From IMG/VR virus record IMGVR_UViG_3300033144_003191, positions 1 through 50,396 of that record: a stretch of DNA of 50,396 bases, one strand, 5' to 3'. The notes beneath the pieces are model-generated. The model searched no databases and had not been told where the DNA came from. It saw only the letters and a list, made by a program, of their open reading frames with translations. The DNA comes from a virus. Positions 41,998 through 50,360 of this stretch are shown here, piece by piece. Both the position numbers and the translations under genes were made by a program. Within the stretch, counting starts at the first letter, position 1. The number at the start of each line of letters is the position of its first letter.

Positions 41998-42324
41998 ATG
42001 GGAGAGCGTGATCGTCGTGGTGCCCCCGGGCGTGGTAAGCCAGACGTCCGGAAACGAATCTCAGACATCGAGCGGGTACAAGGAGAGCACGGCAGGAAGC
42101 TGCGTGAACTCTCCGATCTACTACACATCAAGGACAACTCCGCCGCTGAGATGAAGGCCTGGGTAGGCGAGCCATTCACGGTCATCATGAATAGCGGCCG
42201 AGAGTACCACGGCACTCTGAAGTGGATCGACAAGTACAATGTCGCTGTCCTCAAAGACGGTTGCAGCGAACCCAGTGTACTGCCAAAGGGTAACATCGAG
42301 AGTATGAAACCCGGAAAGGAGTAG
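41998..42324 (+). CDS. Possible Hfq/Sm-like RNA-binding protein
   Basis: The protein has 108 residues and starts after GGAGGTGG. The N-terminal 50 residues are basic and helical. Residues 55-85 fit the Sm1 pattern of five short strands (WVGEPFTVIMNSGREYHG, then LKWIDKYNVAVLKDG), with the Asn-Gly and the Asp-x-Tyr/Phe-x-Val of Hfq-like folds. The second motif (SVLPKGNIESM) corresponds only roughly to the Hfq YKHAIS segment. If correct, it would bind RNA and could regulate phage or host transcripts. The match is by eye and another small beta barrel (SH3-like) is possible. It is followed two bases later by the helicase gene. Confidence 0.5.
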   Translation: MGERDRRGAPGRGKPDVRKRISDIERVQGEHGRKLRELSDLLHIKDNSAAEMKAWVGEPFTVIMNSGREYHGTLKWIDKYNVAVLKDGCSEPSVLPKGNIESMKPGKE

Positions 42325-42326
42325 CG

Positions 42327-43781
42327 ATGGCAGTACACATCGAGGACCGTCTAATATCAAAGATCATCAAGGAAGGTGACTTCCGGACCGTGCTCAAGGC
42401 CAAGATGAAGCCAGAGCTGTTCTCCGTGACGATGGCACGGTCCATGTTCGTATCGATCTGGAAGTACTACCACAGCCCGAAGCATCCAGGACAGGTACCG
42501 AAGCGTCGGTGGATGTCGACCCGCTTCAGCAACTTCAAGGATCTCAAGCACGGAAAAGAGACTCTGGAAGAGCTATGTGAGGAAGTACGTCAAGCAGCCG
42601 TGGCTCGAGCCTTGGTAGACGTCATCGAAGACGTCCCACTCGAGATACAGGACGACCCCTACAAAGCGCTGGATCGACTCCGCTCCGGGGTGCTGAGCAT
42701 CCAGGGCATGACTGCCACGTCTCGGGACATCTACTTGGCTGAGTACGGCAACGAGAGCATGCGTGAGTACGAGCTCCGGAAGAACGCCGAAGGCGTCATG
42801 GGGATACCCTGGCCCTGGGACGAGTTCACCGAAGAGACGCAAGGCATGCTCCCCGAAGAGTTCATCGTGATCTACGGCCGCATGAAATCGATGAAGACAT
42901 TCGTCGGTATTCTGATCGCAGCTCACGCCTACATCGAGTCAAACCGCAGAGTGATGTTCTACTCCGCGGAGATGAGTCCGCCGCAGATCATGAAGCGGAT
43001 GATACCGGCACTGTGCTACGTGTCGGGCCAGCCCATCGACTACAAAGCGTTCAAGAATGGCGAACTAGGTCAGCGCGACGAGCAGTATGTTCGCTCCCTG
43101 TTGCTGAATGTAGAACTAGAGAAGCAACGAGAACGCGACGGAGAACGAAGCCGATCTCTACTCGTCACCTCCGACAAGGGTGACGACAACCGCATCGGTG
43201 GCGTCAGCCACATCAGAGCCAAGGCCGAGGAATTCGATCCGGACATAATCCTCGTGGACTCGTACTACAGACTCCGCGACGACAGGTCCGGGAAGAACGA
43301 CTACGACTGGAAGGTTCAAGCCGCCATCGCACAGGACCTCAAGCACCTGGCACAGCAGCTCCAAGTACCGGTGATAGGTCTGTCCCAAGCCAACCGCAGC
43401 TCCGAGAACAAGGCGCTAGCCGAAGGGATGTCCGACGCTTCGTATGCTGACGCCACGGGCCAAGAGGCCGACCTCGGTATGCGCATCGTAAAGGGGGCGA
43501 AAGACGGCTACGGTACCAAGCTGACGGTAGTCATCGCAGCGGCACGAGAGATCGAGGCCGACGGATTCTACCTAAAGGTGAAACCGTACACGAGGTTCAA
43601 ATTCGACGGGTGGATGAGGACAACCCCCGAAGACGAAACCCCGCCCTCGCCCACCGCGATAAAGATCAAGAGGGAAGCCAAGAAGCAGCAGAACAAAGAC
43701 GAACAACCGCGGACGGCCCAAGAACGAAGGTCGGACCAATCCGCCGTTAGCAAACTCGCTAGCAAAAGGCGCAAGAAGTGA
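42327..43781 (+). CDS. DnaB-like replicative helicase
   Basis: This 484-residue helicase is the hexameric motor at the replication fork. An N-terminal helical domain (1-120) is followed by the RecA-like domain: Walker A variant GRMKSMKT (184-191), in which Ser and Met replace the usual Gly before Lys190, then FYSAEMSPPQIMKR (211-224), Walker B DIILVDSYYRL near 320, and VPVIGLSQANRSSENK (sensor/arginine region). The last 50 residues are basic and disordered. The start has AAAGGAG. The stop overlaps the primase start (GTGA), as suits partners in the primosome. Confidence 0.93.
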   Translation: MAVHIEDRLISKIIKEGDFRTVLKAKMKPELFSVTMARSMFVSIWKYYHSPKHPGQVPKRRWMSTRFSNFKDLKHGKETLEELCEEVRQAAVARALVDVIEDVPLEIQDDPYKALDRLRSGVLSIQGMTATSRDIYLAEYGNESMREYELRKNAEGVMGIPWPWDEFTEETQGMLPEEFIVIYGRMKSMKTFVGILIAAHAYIESNRRVMFYSAEMSPPQIMKRMIPALCYVSGQPIDYKAFKNGELGQRDEQYVRSLLLNVELEKQRERDGERSRSLLVTSDKGDDNRIGGVSHIRAKAEEFDPDIILVDSYYRLRDDRSGKNDYDWKVQAAIAQDLKHLAQQLQVPVIGLSQANRSSENKALAEGMSDASYADATGQEADLGMRIVKGAKDGYGTKLTVVIAAAREIEADGFYLKVKPYTRFKFDGWMRTTPEDETPPSPTAIKIKREAKKQQNKDEQPRTAQERRSDQSAVSKLASKRRKK

Positions 43782-44830
43782 ACGAGCGCGGGCCGATCTG
43801 GGAGATAGTAGAGCCGTTCCTGCGGGGGATGAAGCAAAGCGGCTCGAGCAATGCGACAGCATTCTGCCCGTTCCACGAAGACCGGAAGGGTCGCAGCTTC
43901 GCCGTCAACACCCAGAATGGTCTCTGGATCTGCTACGGCGGGTGCGGTGGCGGACACCTAAAGAAGTTCCTTCGGTTGGTCGGCCTCACCCCGGGGCAGA
44001 TCAAGACAACCACTGAGCCAGTCCAAGAAGACATCGAGCGGTACGCCAGAAAGCTCGAGCTCCAAGAGAAGATTCAGTTCCGAAGGGACCAGTTCCTTGG
44101 CGAGCACATCCTACCAGAGTCGATCCTTGGCCCATACGACTACTGCCCCGTCAACCTGCTCGACGCTGGATTCGCAAAGCCCCTGCTCCAAACCTACGAC
44201 ATAGGCTACGACGCAGCAAGGGAGCGGATCATCTACCCGATACGGGACCTTTACGGGAACCTCGTCGGGGTCAGCGGCAGATCAGAGTCCGGGGAGGACC
44301 CCAGGTACAAGGTCTACAAGCGCGGCTACAGGCTAAGCGACGGCTCCTGGAAGACAGGGGAGTACGGCGAGAACTTTGACGACGACTTCCCGAAGTACGA
44401 CCTGAAGAAGAGCAGGTACCTGTGGAACGGGCACGTTGCCATACCACTGGTGCTAGACGCGCCCGAAGACGAGCCCCTGATCCTAGTCGAGGGGTACAAG
44501 GCCGGCCTATGGCTGGTCCAATGCGGGTACGTAATGACGGTCGCCCTCATGGGATCGTCGATGTCCAAAATCCAAGCCAACATCCTCAGGATGGTCGGTA
44601 ATCCAATCGTGATCTTCCTGGACAACAACCAGGCAGGCATCGAAGGGACGAAGAGAATCGCCAGCAACCTGGCAAAGACCAACCCTGAAGTTCATGTAGT
44701 GGAGTACCCGGACTGGGCAGACCCCAGCATCCAACCAGACGATCTCAGTTGCAGGGCCGTACACCGCGTCATAGGTGGCGCAGAGAGGTGGCTATGGGTA
44801 AGGACAAGAATCCGTACAAGAAGTTCCTGA
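43778..44830 (+). CDS. DnaG-like primase, GTG start
   Basis: This 350-residue protein makes RNA primers. The zinc domain has Cys30-x2-His33 (CPFH) and Cys52/Cys56 (ICYGGCGG). The TOPRIM domain has LILVEGYKAG with Glu238, and a second motif IFLDNNQAGIEG, where the usual D-x-D is D282-N-N284: the second Asp is replaced. The protein is shorter than bacterial DnaG and lacks its helicase-binding C-terminus, as phage primases often do. The GTG start overlaps the helicase stop. Its last 12 codons overlap the next gene by 37 bases. Confidence 0.9.
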   Translation: MNERGPIWEIVEPFLRGMKQSGSSNATAFCPFHEDRKGRSFAVNTQNGLWICYGGCGGGHLKKFLRLVGLTPGQIKTTTEPVQEDIERYARKLELQEKIQFRRDQFLGEHILPESILGPYDYCPVNLLDAGFAKPLLQTYDIGYDAARERIIYPIRDLYGNLVGVSGRSESGEDPRYKVYKRGYRLSDGSWKTGEYGENFDDDFPKYDLKKSRYLWNGHVAIPLVLDAPEDEPLILVEGYKAGLWLVQCGYVMTVALMGSSMSKIQANILRMVGNPIVIFLDNNQAGIEGTKRIASNLAKTNPEVHVVEYPDWADPSIQPDDLSCRAVHRVIGGAERWLWVRTRIRTRSS

Positions 44831-45885
44831 AGAAGCAGAAGCTCGCTCGAGGTCTCGGGCACACGACGAAGAGCTCCCGGAAGCCCGGCGGTGCCAGCTT
44901 CGGCGACCGGTGGGCGCCCCCGAAGCTGTCCGAGGACGAGGATCCTGAGAGCGTCATCCTGTTCCCCGGCGAGTACTCGATGCCCGTCGTCGTGAACAAG
45001 GACGGCGACATCATGAACATGGAGCGACAGTACTACATGGGCGGCGAGCACTACTTCAAGACCTCGGGCAAAGGCCGAGGCTGCACGTGCTCTGCCGGGC
45101 TGAAGCTCGAGGCCCAAGGCGACGGCACCATGGAGATCGAAGTAGGCGACGCGGACTGCGTCCCCTGCTACCACGTCAACGACGGTGTCGGCGGGTTGTC
45201 GAAGCGGCTCATGCACGTGTTCAACGGCGTGTTGATGGGCAACTTCCACCTCGTGGACTCAGACCGAACCGATGACGACGGGAAGGCCTACAAGGACTGG
45301 GTCCGGTGCGACGGCAAGCGCTGCAAGCACTGCAACAGCGGGGCAAAGAAGATCTACGGTCGCCGAGTGTACTGGCAGATGGGGAAGCGCTTCATCAACT
45401 CCCTGCTCCTGCACTCGAAGACGGTGTTGTCCAAGCACTGCAAGTGCGGAGGTGAACTCGAGCTCGCTGGGTTCCAGTGCGAGAGCTGCGGTGAGATCAT
45501 CCGTGACCTCGAGGACGACCCCGCGGACAAGGCCGAGATCAAGGTCCTTCGGACCAAGGATGCCAAGTGCCCGAACTGCAGGGAGAAGGACATCCCCGAG
45601 GAGATCTACGAGTGCGACTCCTGCAACAAGCCCTCGGCGCTCGAACTCTGGGACGTCGTCCTCCACCTCGGCCGTGAGGGTGAGGGCACCGAATCTCAAC
45701 TCAAGATCGCGGACTGGAAGCCGCTGTCCGAAGACATGCGGGAGAAGCTCAAGGACCGCATGAAGGCCTACGACTTCGCGGAGCGGCTCTTCAAGATCCC
45801 AGACCACAAGTTCCAGTCCAAGAGGCTCGGGCTGCCTAACCCATTCGGTGACGGCGACTCCAAGGGCAAAGTGGACTACGACTGA
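44794..45885 (+). CDS. Multi-zinc replication protein, possible single-strand DNA-binding protein
   Basis: This 363-residue protein starts at the ATG with GAGGTG four bases upstream, within the end of the primase gene. Fifteen Cys are grouped: C97/C99 with C122/C125; C172, C177, C180; C216/C218 with C229/C232; C259/C262 with C274/C277. This gives three to four likely zinc sites. A conserved-looking RRVYWQMGKRFINSLLL follows the second group. The N-terminus is basic, the C-terminus acidic (GDGDSKGKVDYD), as in single-strand binding proteins whose acidic tails recruit partners. Position between primase and polymerase supports a replication role. The exact function is not established. Confidence 0.65.
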   Translation: MGKDKNPYKKFLKKQKLARGLGHTTKSSRKPGGASFGDRWAPPKLSEDEDPESVILFPGEYSMPVVVNKDGDIMNMERQYYMGGEHYFKTSGKGRGCTCSAGLKLEAQGDGTMEIEVGDADCVPCYHVNDGVGGLSKRLMHVFNGVLMGNFHLVDSDRTDDDGKAYKDWVRCDGKRCKHCNSGAKKIYGRRVYWQMGKRFINSLLLHSKTVLSKHCKCGGELELAGFQCESCGEIIRDLEDDPADKAEIKVLRTKDAKCPNCREKDIPEEIYECDSCNKPSALELWDVVLHLGREGEGTESQLKIADWKPLSEDMREKLKDRMKAYDFAERLFKIPDHKFQSKRLGLPNPFGDGDSKGKVDYD

Positions 45886-46193
45886 TGGGGTGGACGAAGC
45901 ACGCCGACGCCGTGAGGCTCATGGACAAGAGGCGCTCCAAGCTCCGGAGGCGCATCAACACGCTAGCCAAGGCTGACACATTCTCACTCGACGAAGCGTG
46001 GGCAGTAGCGTTCGAGTACGAGAAGATAGATCGCGCCCTAGCCCGCGGCCACCAAGACGGCAGCACGGCATCGGGACTGGGTGTTAGCCTCAACTCCAAG
46101 CCTGCACGGCTCGGCGCGCTCGTCCGGGACCTGATCTCAACCCACGAGGAGTTCACCTTTGTGAGGAAAGATGCCGACCTGGACTCTCACTAG
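45885..46193 (+). CDS. Small basic helical protein
   Basis: This 102-residue protein starts in a TGATG junction. It is helical and basic at the start (RLMDKRRSKLRRRINTLAK), then acidic, with aromatic residues (AWAVAFEYEKIDRAL). It overlaps the DNA polymerase start by 23 bases. It may be a polymerase accessory factor, but no motif is visible. Confidence 0.65.
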   Translation: MGWTKHADAVRLMDKRRSKLRRRINTLAKADTFSLDEAWAVAFEYEKIDRALARGHQDGSTASGLGVSLNSKPARLGALVRDLISTHEEFTFVRKDADLDSH

Positions 46194-48198
46194 ACCAGAT
46201 CCCATCTGGGTCAGGACGCCGAAGCAGGTATCAAAGCTGAAGCGGAAGCTCGCCAACAAACTCGAGGCCGCCATCGACACAGAGACGACGGGTCTCACGA
46301 TTGCCGGCAAGGAACCAGACAGCGTCCTATTCTGGTCCCTGTCCACGGGGGACGACCGGTACTTCTTCGAGCGAGGCATGCTCTACGAATTCGAGGAGGT
46401 GTTCCACGACAAGCGTAGGACGTGGATCGGAACGCACACCAAGTTCGACGCCCACATGCTAGCGAACTGCGGCATACGTCTATCCGGCGACTGGCTGTGT
46501 ACCCTCGTCATGGATCGGCTCCTGAACCCGGACAACCCACATGGCCTCAAGGAGGTCTACGAGCGGGAGTTCGAGGAGCGCATGGCGACGTTTGGCGAGA
46601 CGTTCTACCCCAGGAACGTGAATGACAAGCCCTTCAAGCCGAAGGGTGAGCCGCTAGCAACGACCATGATGAAGGCGTGGGACGCTGTCCCGGACCGAGT
46701 CATAGACTACGCCAGCCTCGATGCCTGGGGGTCATACCGCGTCTACCGTAGGCTGCGCGACTACCTCAAAGACGAGACGACATGGCGCGGCGAGTCGTTG
46801 TGGGACCTGTACCTCGACTTCGAAGTCCCGTTCACCCGCATCCTGTACAACTGCGAGAGGGTTGGGACACAGATCAACGCTCCCTACCTCGAGTCCTTGA
46901 AGATCCCCATGCAAAAGGAGATGGACAAGGTCGAGAAGCAACTAGCCAAGATCGCCGGGACCAGGGTCAATCCCAAGTCCCCGAAGCAGCTGGCCGTACT
47001 CTTCTTCGAAAAGCTCAAGCTCAAGCCAATCAAGAAGGGGAAGTCCGGCGCCCCCAGTACAGACGAGTCCGTGCTAAACGTCTTCGCAGCACTGGGCATC
47101 AAAGAGGCGCAGCTCGTACTGCGCCACCGCAAGATCGCCAAGATACAAGGGACCTACGTCGAGGGTATCCTGAACAAACTCGACAAGCACAACAGGCTAC
47201 ACGGGACCTTGAATCAGCACGTCGCCGACACCGCACGACTGTCAAGCAACGAGCCGAACATGCAGAACATGCCGCGGCCCGATGGGGATGAGTTCAAGAT
47301 CCGTAAGGCATTCGTGGCCAGGCCCGGGTACAAGTTCGTCTCTGCTGACTACGACCAGCTCGAGATGTTCCTAGCCGCGCACTGGTCCAACGACAAGGGT
47401 ATGATCCAGACCATCCTTGATGGGAAGGACCTACACTCTGGCAATGCCGCCATGATCTGGGACGAGTCGTACGACGACATCGTGGCAGCAAAGGCCCTGG
47501 ACCCAGAGCACGACACCCTGACGACACGACACTGGCAGCTACGGGAGTACCGACAGTTCGTAAAGATCATTGGCTTCGGCCTGCTTTATGGGAAGGGGCC
47601 TGGGCTCCTGGCCAAGGAGCTAAAGATCGTCGCAGAGGTGCAAGCAGAGAACCCACAATGGGGCGAGAAGAAAGTCTTCCGAGAGGCCAAGACGCGGGCT
47701 CAAGCCGTCATCGACAAGTTCTTCGCTGGCATCCCAGGCGTCAAGCAGTGGATCAACCAAACTCATCGCGATACCTCGGAGATCAAGTACGTCGAGACTC
47801 TCCGAGGCCGCAGACGTTGGCTCATGGAGTCCATGGACTGGGAAGAGCGCGTAGCTCACCAAGCTGAGGCAGAGTACCGCCACAAGCTAGCGTGTTGGTG
47901 CGACGACTGCCGGGAGTCCAGGAAGGCAGACCGGCAAGCCGTGAACACAATCGTCCAGGGCTCCGCCGCTGACGTGGTACAAGCGGCGATGATCAACATG
48001 CACTACGACCCAGACCTGAGCGACAGCACGATGCTGTTCCAGGTCCACGACGAAGTAAACCTCGAGGTCCCTGACGAAATCATCGAGGAGAGCACCGCAA
48101 AGATCAAGTACGACATGGAGGATCCTGGGTACCCAGACCTTCGGGTGCCCCTGAAGTGTACCCCCGGCGTCGGGGACAACTGGGTCGAGGCCCACTAG
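46171..48198 (+). CDS. Family A DNA polymerase with 3'-5' exonuclease domain
   Basis: This 675-residue replicative polymerase carries an N-terminal proofreading domain: DTET at 36-39 (Asp36, Glu38), THTKFDAH at 88-95 (Asp93) and YASLD at 180-184. Polymerase motif A is SADYDQLEMF (391-400; Asp393, and Glu398 as steric gate), motif B RQFVKIIGFGLLYG (461-474; Arg461, Lys465, Phe469, Tyr473), motif C QVHDEVN (624-630; His626, Asp627). Phe469 is at the place of Phe762 in E. coli Pol I. Between motifs B and C an insertion CWCDDC (575-580) just ahead of the DRQAVNTIVQG helix is unusual and may bind metal. There is no 5' nuclease domain. The start has AGGAAAG. Confidence 0.95.
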   Translation: MPTWTLTRPDPIWVRTPKQVSKLKRKLANKLEAAIDTETTGLTIAGKEPDSVLFWSLSTGDDRYFFERGMLYEFEEVFHDKRRTWIGTHTKFDAHMLANCGIRLSGDWLCTLVMDRLLNPDNPHGLKEVYEREFEERMATFGETFYPRNVNDKPFKPKGEPLATTMMKAWDAVPDRVIDYASLDAWGSYRVYRRLRDYLKDETTWRGESLWDLYLDFEVPFTRILYNCERVGTQINAPYLESLKIPMQKEMDKVEKQLAKIAGTRVNPKSPKQLAVLFFEKLKLKPIKKGKSGAPSTDESVLNVFAALGIKEAQLVLRHRKIAKIQGTYVEGILNKLDKHNRLHGTLNQHVADTARLSSNEPNMQNMPRPDGDEFKIRKAFVARPGYKFVSADYDQLEMFLAAHWSNDKGMIQTILDGKDLHSGNAAMIWDESYDDIVAAKALDPEHDTLTTRHWQLREYRQFVKIIGFGLLYGKGPGLLAKELKIVAEVQAENPQWGEKKVFREAKTRAQAVIDKFFAGIPGVKQWINQTHRDTSEIKYVETLRGRRRWLMESMDWEERVAHQAEAEYRHKLACWCDDCRESRKADRQAVNTIVQGSAADVVQAAMINMHYDPDLSDSTMLFQVHDEVNLEVPDEIIEESTAKIKYDMEDPGYPDLRVPLKCTPGVGDNWVEAH

Positions 48199-48201
48199 CC
48201 C

Positions 48202-48513
48202 ATGACTGGGAACGAACTCATCGCGGAGGTCCTGTTCCGACTCCCGAAGCCGTACAACGAGGTGTTCACTCACACGTCGTTGAAGCTAGTGTTCCGAATC
48301 GCGTTCCAGGTGATCCAGGAAGCGACGAGTGTCGGGGAGCCGGTCAAGCTACGTGGCTTCGGCAAGTTCGACACCAGGTCACGTAAGGGACACAAGGTCT
48401 ACTGCGGCTTGACCAAGGAGTACGTGCAAGCTAAGCAGCATATCAGGGTGATCTTCAAACCCAGCAAGAAATGGCGCGAGGCCCTAAATGCGGTCTCGGG
48501 AAGGGAGAGGTAG
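48202..48513 (+). CDS. HU/IHF-like DNA-bending protein
   Basis: This 103-residue protein fits the HU/IHF family in length. An N-terminal helix pair is followed by the VKLRGFGKFDTRSRKG arm-base segment (48-63), which corresponds to V-x-GFG-F-x-R-x-x-R-G of HU, and by IRVIFKPSKKWREALN near the C-terminus (F+ P/A-x-K...L). The N-terminal segment (NELIAEVLFRLP) is shorter than usual. It would bend or compact phage DNA at replication or packaging. It lies three bases after the polymerase stop. Confidence 0.85.
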   Translation: MTGNELIAEVLFRLPKPYNEVFTHTSLKLVFRIAFQVIQEATSVGEPVKLRGFGKFDTRSRKGHKVYCGLTKEYVQAKQHIRVIFKPSKKWREALNAVSGRER

Positions 48514-48515
48514 CT

Positions 48516-48680
48516 ATGGACAAGTACGGCTACGAGCAGGACAAAGAGCAAGACCTGGTCAAGAAAGCGTCCGAAGATGGGAAGTGTCCCATCTGCGGCG
48601 CCACGCTCGAGGGGTCACCGCCTGTGTGCCCGAAGCATGGCTCCGAGCCCTTCGAGAAGAGGGAACGGGATGGGGAGTAA
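48516..48680 (+). CDS. 54-residue zinc-ribbon peptide
   Basis: The ATG at 48516 has GAGAGGTAGCT in front and lies two bases after the HU-like stop; a longer in-frame start within the HU-like gene is less likely. CPICGATL (24-31) and VCPKHG (37-42) provide three Cys and one His for a small zinc ribbon. The remainder is charged. The end overlaps the recombinase gene. Function is unknown; such mini-ribbons often bind nucleic acid or a polymerase. Confidence 0.7.
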   Translation: MDKYGYEQDKEQDLVKKASEDGKCPICGATLEGSPPVCPKHGSEPFEKRERDGE

Positions 48681-49899
48681 GCAACGAGTCGCAGAGGCCA
48701 TCAAATTCGTCAACGACCAGATGAACGAGGGCGTCAAGAAGAAGGACAAGCGCCGCTACGTGTCGACGGCGGACGAGACCATGACGCCGTTCAAGATGCG
48801 CCGCCGGTTCGGCATCTGCTCCTTGGACGTAGCCATTGGCGGCGGAGCTCCCGCTGGAGGCCCAACCCAAATCGCTGCCCCCGATGGGGTAGGCAAGAAT
48901 GCGCTGGTCTGGCAAGGCGTGAAGGAGGTTCAAGAAGTCTACAAGGACGAGTCCGCGATCATCTGGTTGCCGACGGAGTTCGCTGTGGACAAACCGTTCG
49001 GTCACATGTTCGGGGCCGTCTGTCCAATGTCGGATGCGGAAATCGACCTCGAGAATCGAGCCAGAAAGCGGGACAACCGCAAGCAGCTGACGAAGAAGCA
49101 AGCCGACCGCATGCAACGCGAACTGGGCTCGTTTGTAGTCCTGGACGAGGGAACAACAGCCAACAGGTTCGAGGCGTTGGTGGAGCTCGTCAAGACGAAC
49201 CAGTTCCAGATCGCTGTAGTGGACTCCATCGCTGCGATCCTGACAGACCAACGCGACGAAACTCCCCTGGGCCAATTCGCGCAGCAGTCCTCGGAAGCGT
49301 TCCTGGTGACAGAGTTTCAGAAGAAGCTCTGGGGCGCCCTAGGGGCTCCCTACGATCCCGACGGCAATAACCAGCCGAACTGGACGACGCTGCTCCTCAT
49401 CAACCAAGTACGCGCCGCCCGCGGTGCCACAGGTCCCTTCGCCAGGAAGTGGAAGGTTGGTGGGGCCCATGCTCTGAAGCACGGCAAGCTCCTAGACATC
49501 CTCCTCACCCGGGGCAAACCCCTCGAGGGTAAAAGAGTCATCGGGGTTGACGCCGAGGGTGAAGAGAAGACGAAGAAGGTCAAGATCGGTAAGGAGGTCA
49601 ACTGGGAGATAACCAAGGCCAAGGCCGGCACCCATGAAGGTCAGAAAGGCACGCTAGAGTACCACTACGACTCGGGCTGGCAGGTGGAGAAGGACCTAGT
49701 CGATACGGCTAGGGCCACCGGCGTCATCCAACGAGTCGGAACATCGAAGTACGCTGTGATCGATGTAGACGGCGAGGTGGCGGACGAAATCAAGGGGAAG
49801 GAAGCCCTCTACGACGCAGCCTACGACGAGTTCTGGTTCCGGACGGTGTACGATCTCGTGCTGAGGAAGGAAGGCGTATCGTGCATCTACCAATTGTGA
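48670..49899 (+). CDS. RecA-like recombinase
   Basis: This 409-residue protein is a RecA/UvsX-type ATPase for strand exchange and recombination-dependent replication. Walker A is APDGVGKN (70-77), with Asn in place of the usual Thr/Ser; Walker B is IAVVDSIAAI (181-190), followed by TTLLLINQVRAARG (239-252), equivalent to the L2-preceding strand. The region 120-155 is a highly charged insertion (DLENRARKRDNRKQLTKKQ). The C-terminal 100 residues are alpha/beta and acidic. The start is the ATG at 48670, inside the end of the zinc-ribbon gene. Confidence 0.88.
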   Translation: MGSKQRVAEAIKFVNDQMNEGVKKKDKRRYVSTADETMTPFKMRRRFGICSLDVAIGGGAPAGGPTQIAAPDGVGKNALVWQGVKEVQEVYKDESAIIWLPTEFAVDKPFGHMFGAVCPMSDAEIDLENRARKRDNRKQLTKKQADRMQRELGSFVVLDEGTTANRFEALVELVKTNQFQIAVVDSIAAILTDQRDETPLGQFAQQSSEAFLVTEFQKKLWGALGAPYDPDGNNQPNWTTLLLINQVRAARGATGPFARKWKVGGAHALKHGKLLDILLTRGKPLEGKRVIGVDAEGEEKTKKVKIGKEVNWEITKAKAGTHEGQKGTLEYHYDSGWQVEKDLVDTARATGVIQRVGTSKYAVIDVDGEVADEIKGKEALYDAAYDEFWFRTVYDLVLRKEGVSCIYQL

Positions 49900-50360
49900 T
49901 CACTACGTCCGAGGGCGGGCGCGGTGTGTGCGCAGCATGTGACAATAGCAAAGGCGACAGGATCGCCATCCGCCTCACCGACGAGAGAGCCATCGACAAG
50001 ACCGTAAAGGTGTGCGTGGCGTGCGCGAGGTCCGGCATCCGGTTCAAGGAGAACATCCGTATCCTGGGCGCGCCCGCAGCTATACCGAAACGACTCATCA
50101 AGCTGTCCAAAAAGGGGGAGGAAGAGACCGCCAAGGAGATCGGCGGGCGTACGACACTAGCCTCAGGTGCTATAGGCACGCCGGGCGACGTCGTGAACGA
50201 GGATTGGATGATCGAAGAGAAGCGGACCGAGAAGAAGTCGTTCCGCCTAACCTCTACCCTCCTCGACAAGGCTAGGTCTGACGCCATCCGACAAGGCAGG
50301 GAGTGGGCAATACGGATCAAGATGCCGGACATAGGGCACGACATCGGTGTCACAGCCTGA
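49881..50360 (+). CDS. Putative PD-(D/E)XK nuclease with N-terminal zinc site
   Basis: This 159-residue protein starts at a GTG (49881) inside the recombinase gene; a second GTG follows at residue 6. CAAC (17-20) and CVAC (45-48) should bind one zinc ion. The C-terminal part has TPGDVVNEDWMIEEKRTEKK, with the Asp and the Glu-x-Lys spacing of PD-(D/E)XK nucleases, then SFRLTSTLLDKARSDA and a final strand WAIRIKMPD. That order resembles short phage nucleases and Holliday-junction resolvases. It is likely to process recombination or replication intermediates together with the neighbouring RecA-like protein. The assignment is from motif order only. Confidence 0.6.
   Translation: MHLPIVITTSEGGRGVCAACDNSKGDRIAIRLTDERAIDKTVKVCVACARSGIRFKENIRILGAPAAIPKRLIKLSKKGEEETAKEIGGRTTLASGAIGTPGDVVNEDWMIEEKRTEKKSFRLTSTLLDKARSDAIRQGREWAIRIKMPDIGHDIGVTA

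Noticed and set aside
42327-43781. Inactive helicase because of the odd Walker A
   Set aside because: The Lys and Thr of GRMKSMKT are kept; similar variants occur in phage helicases, so activity is expected.
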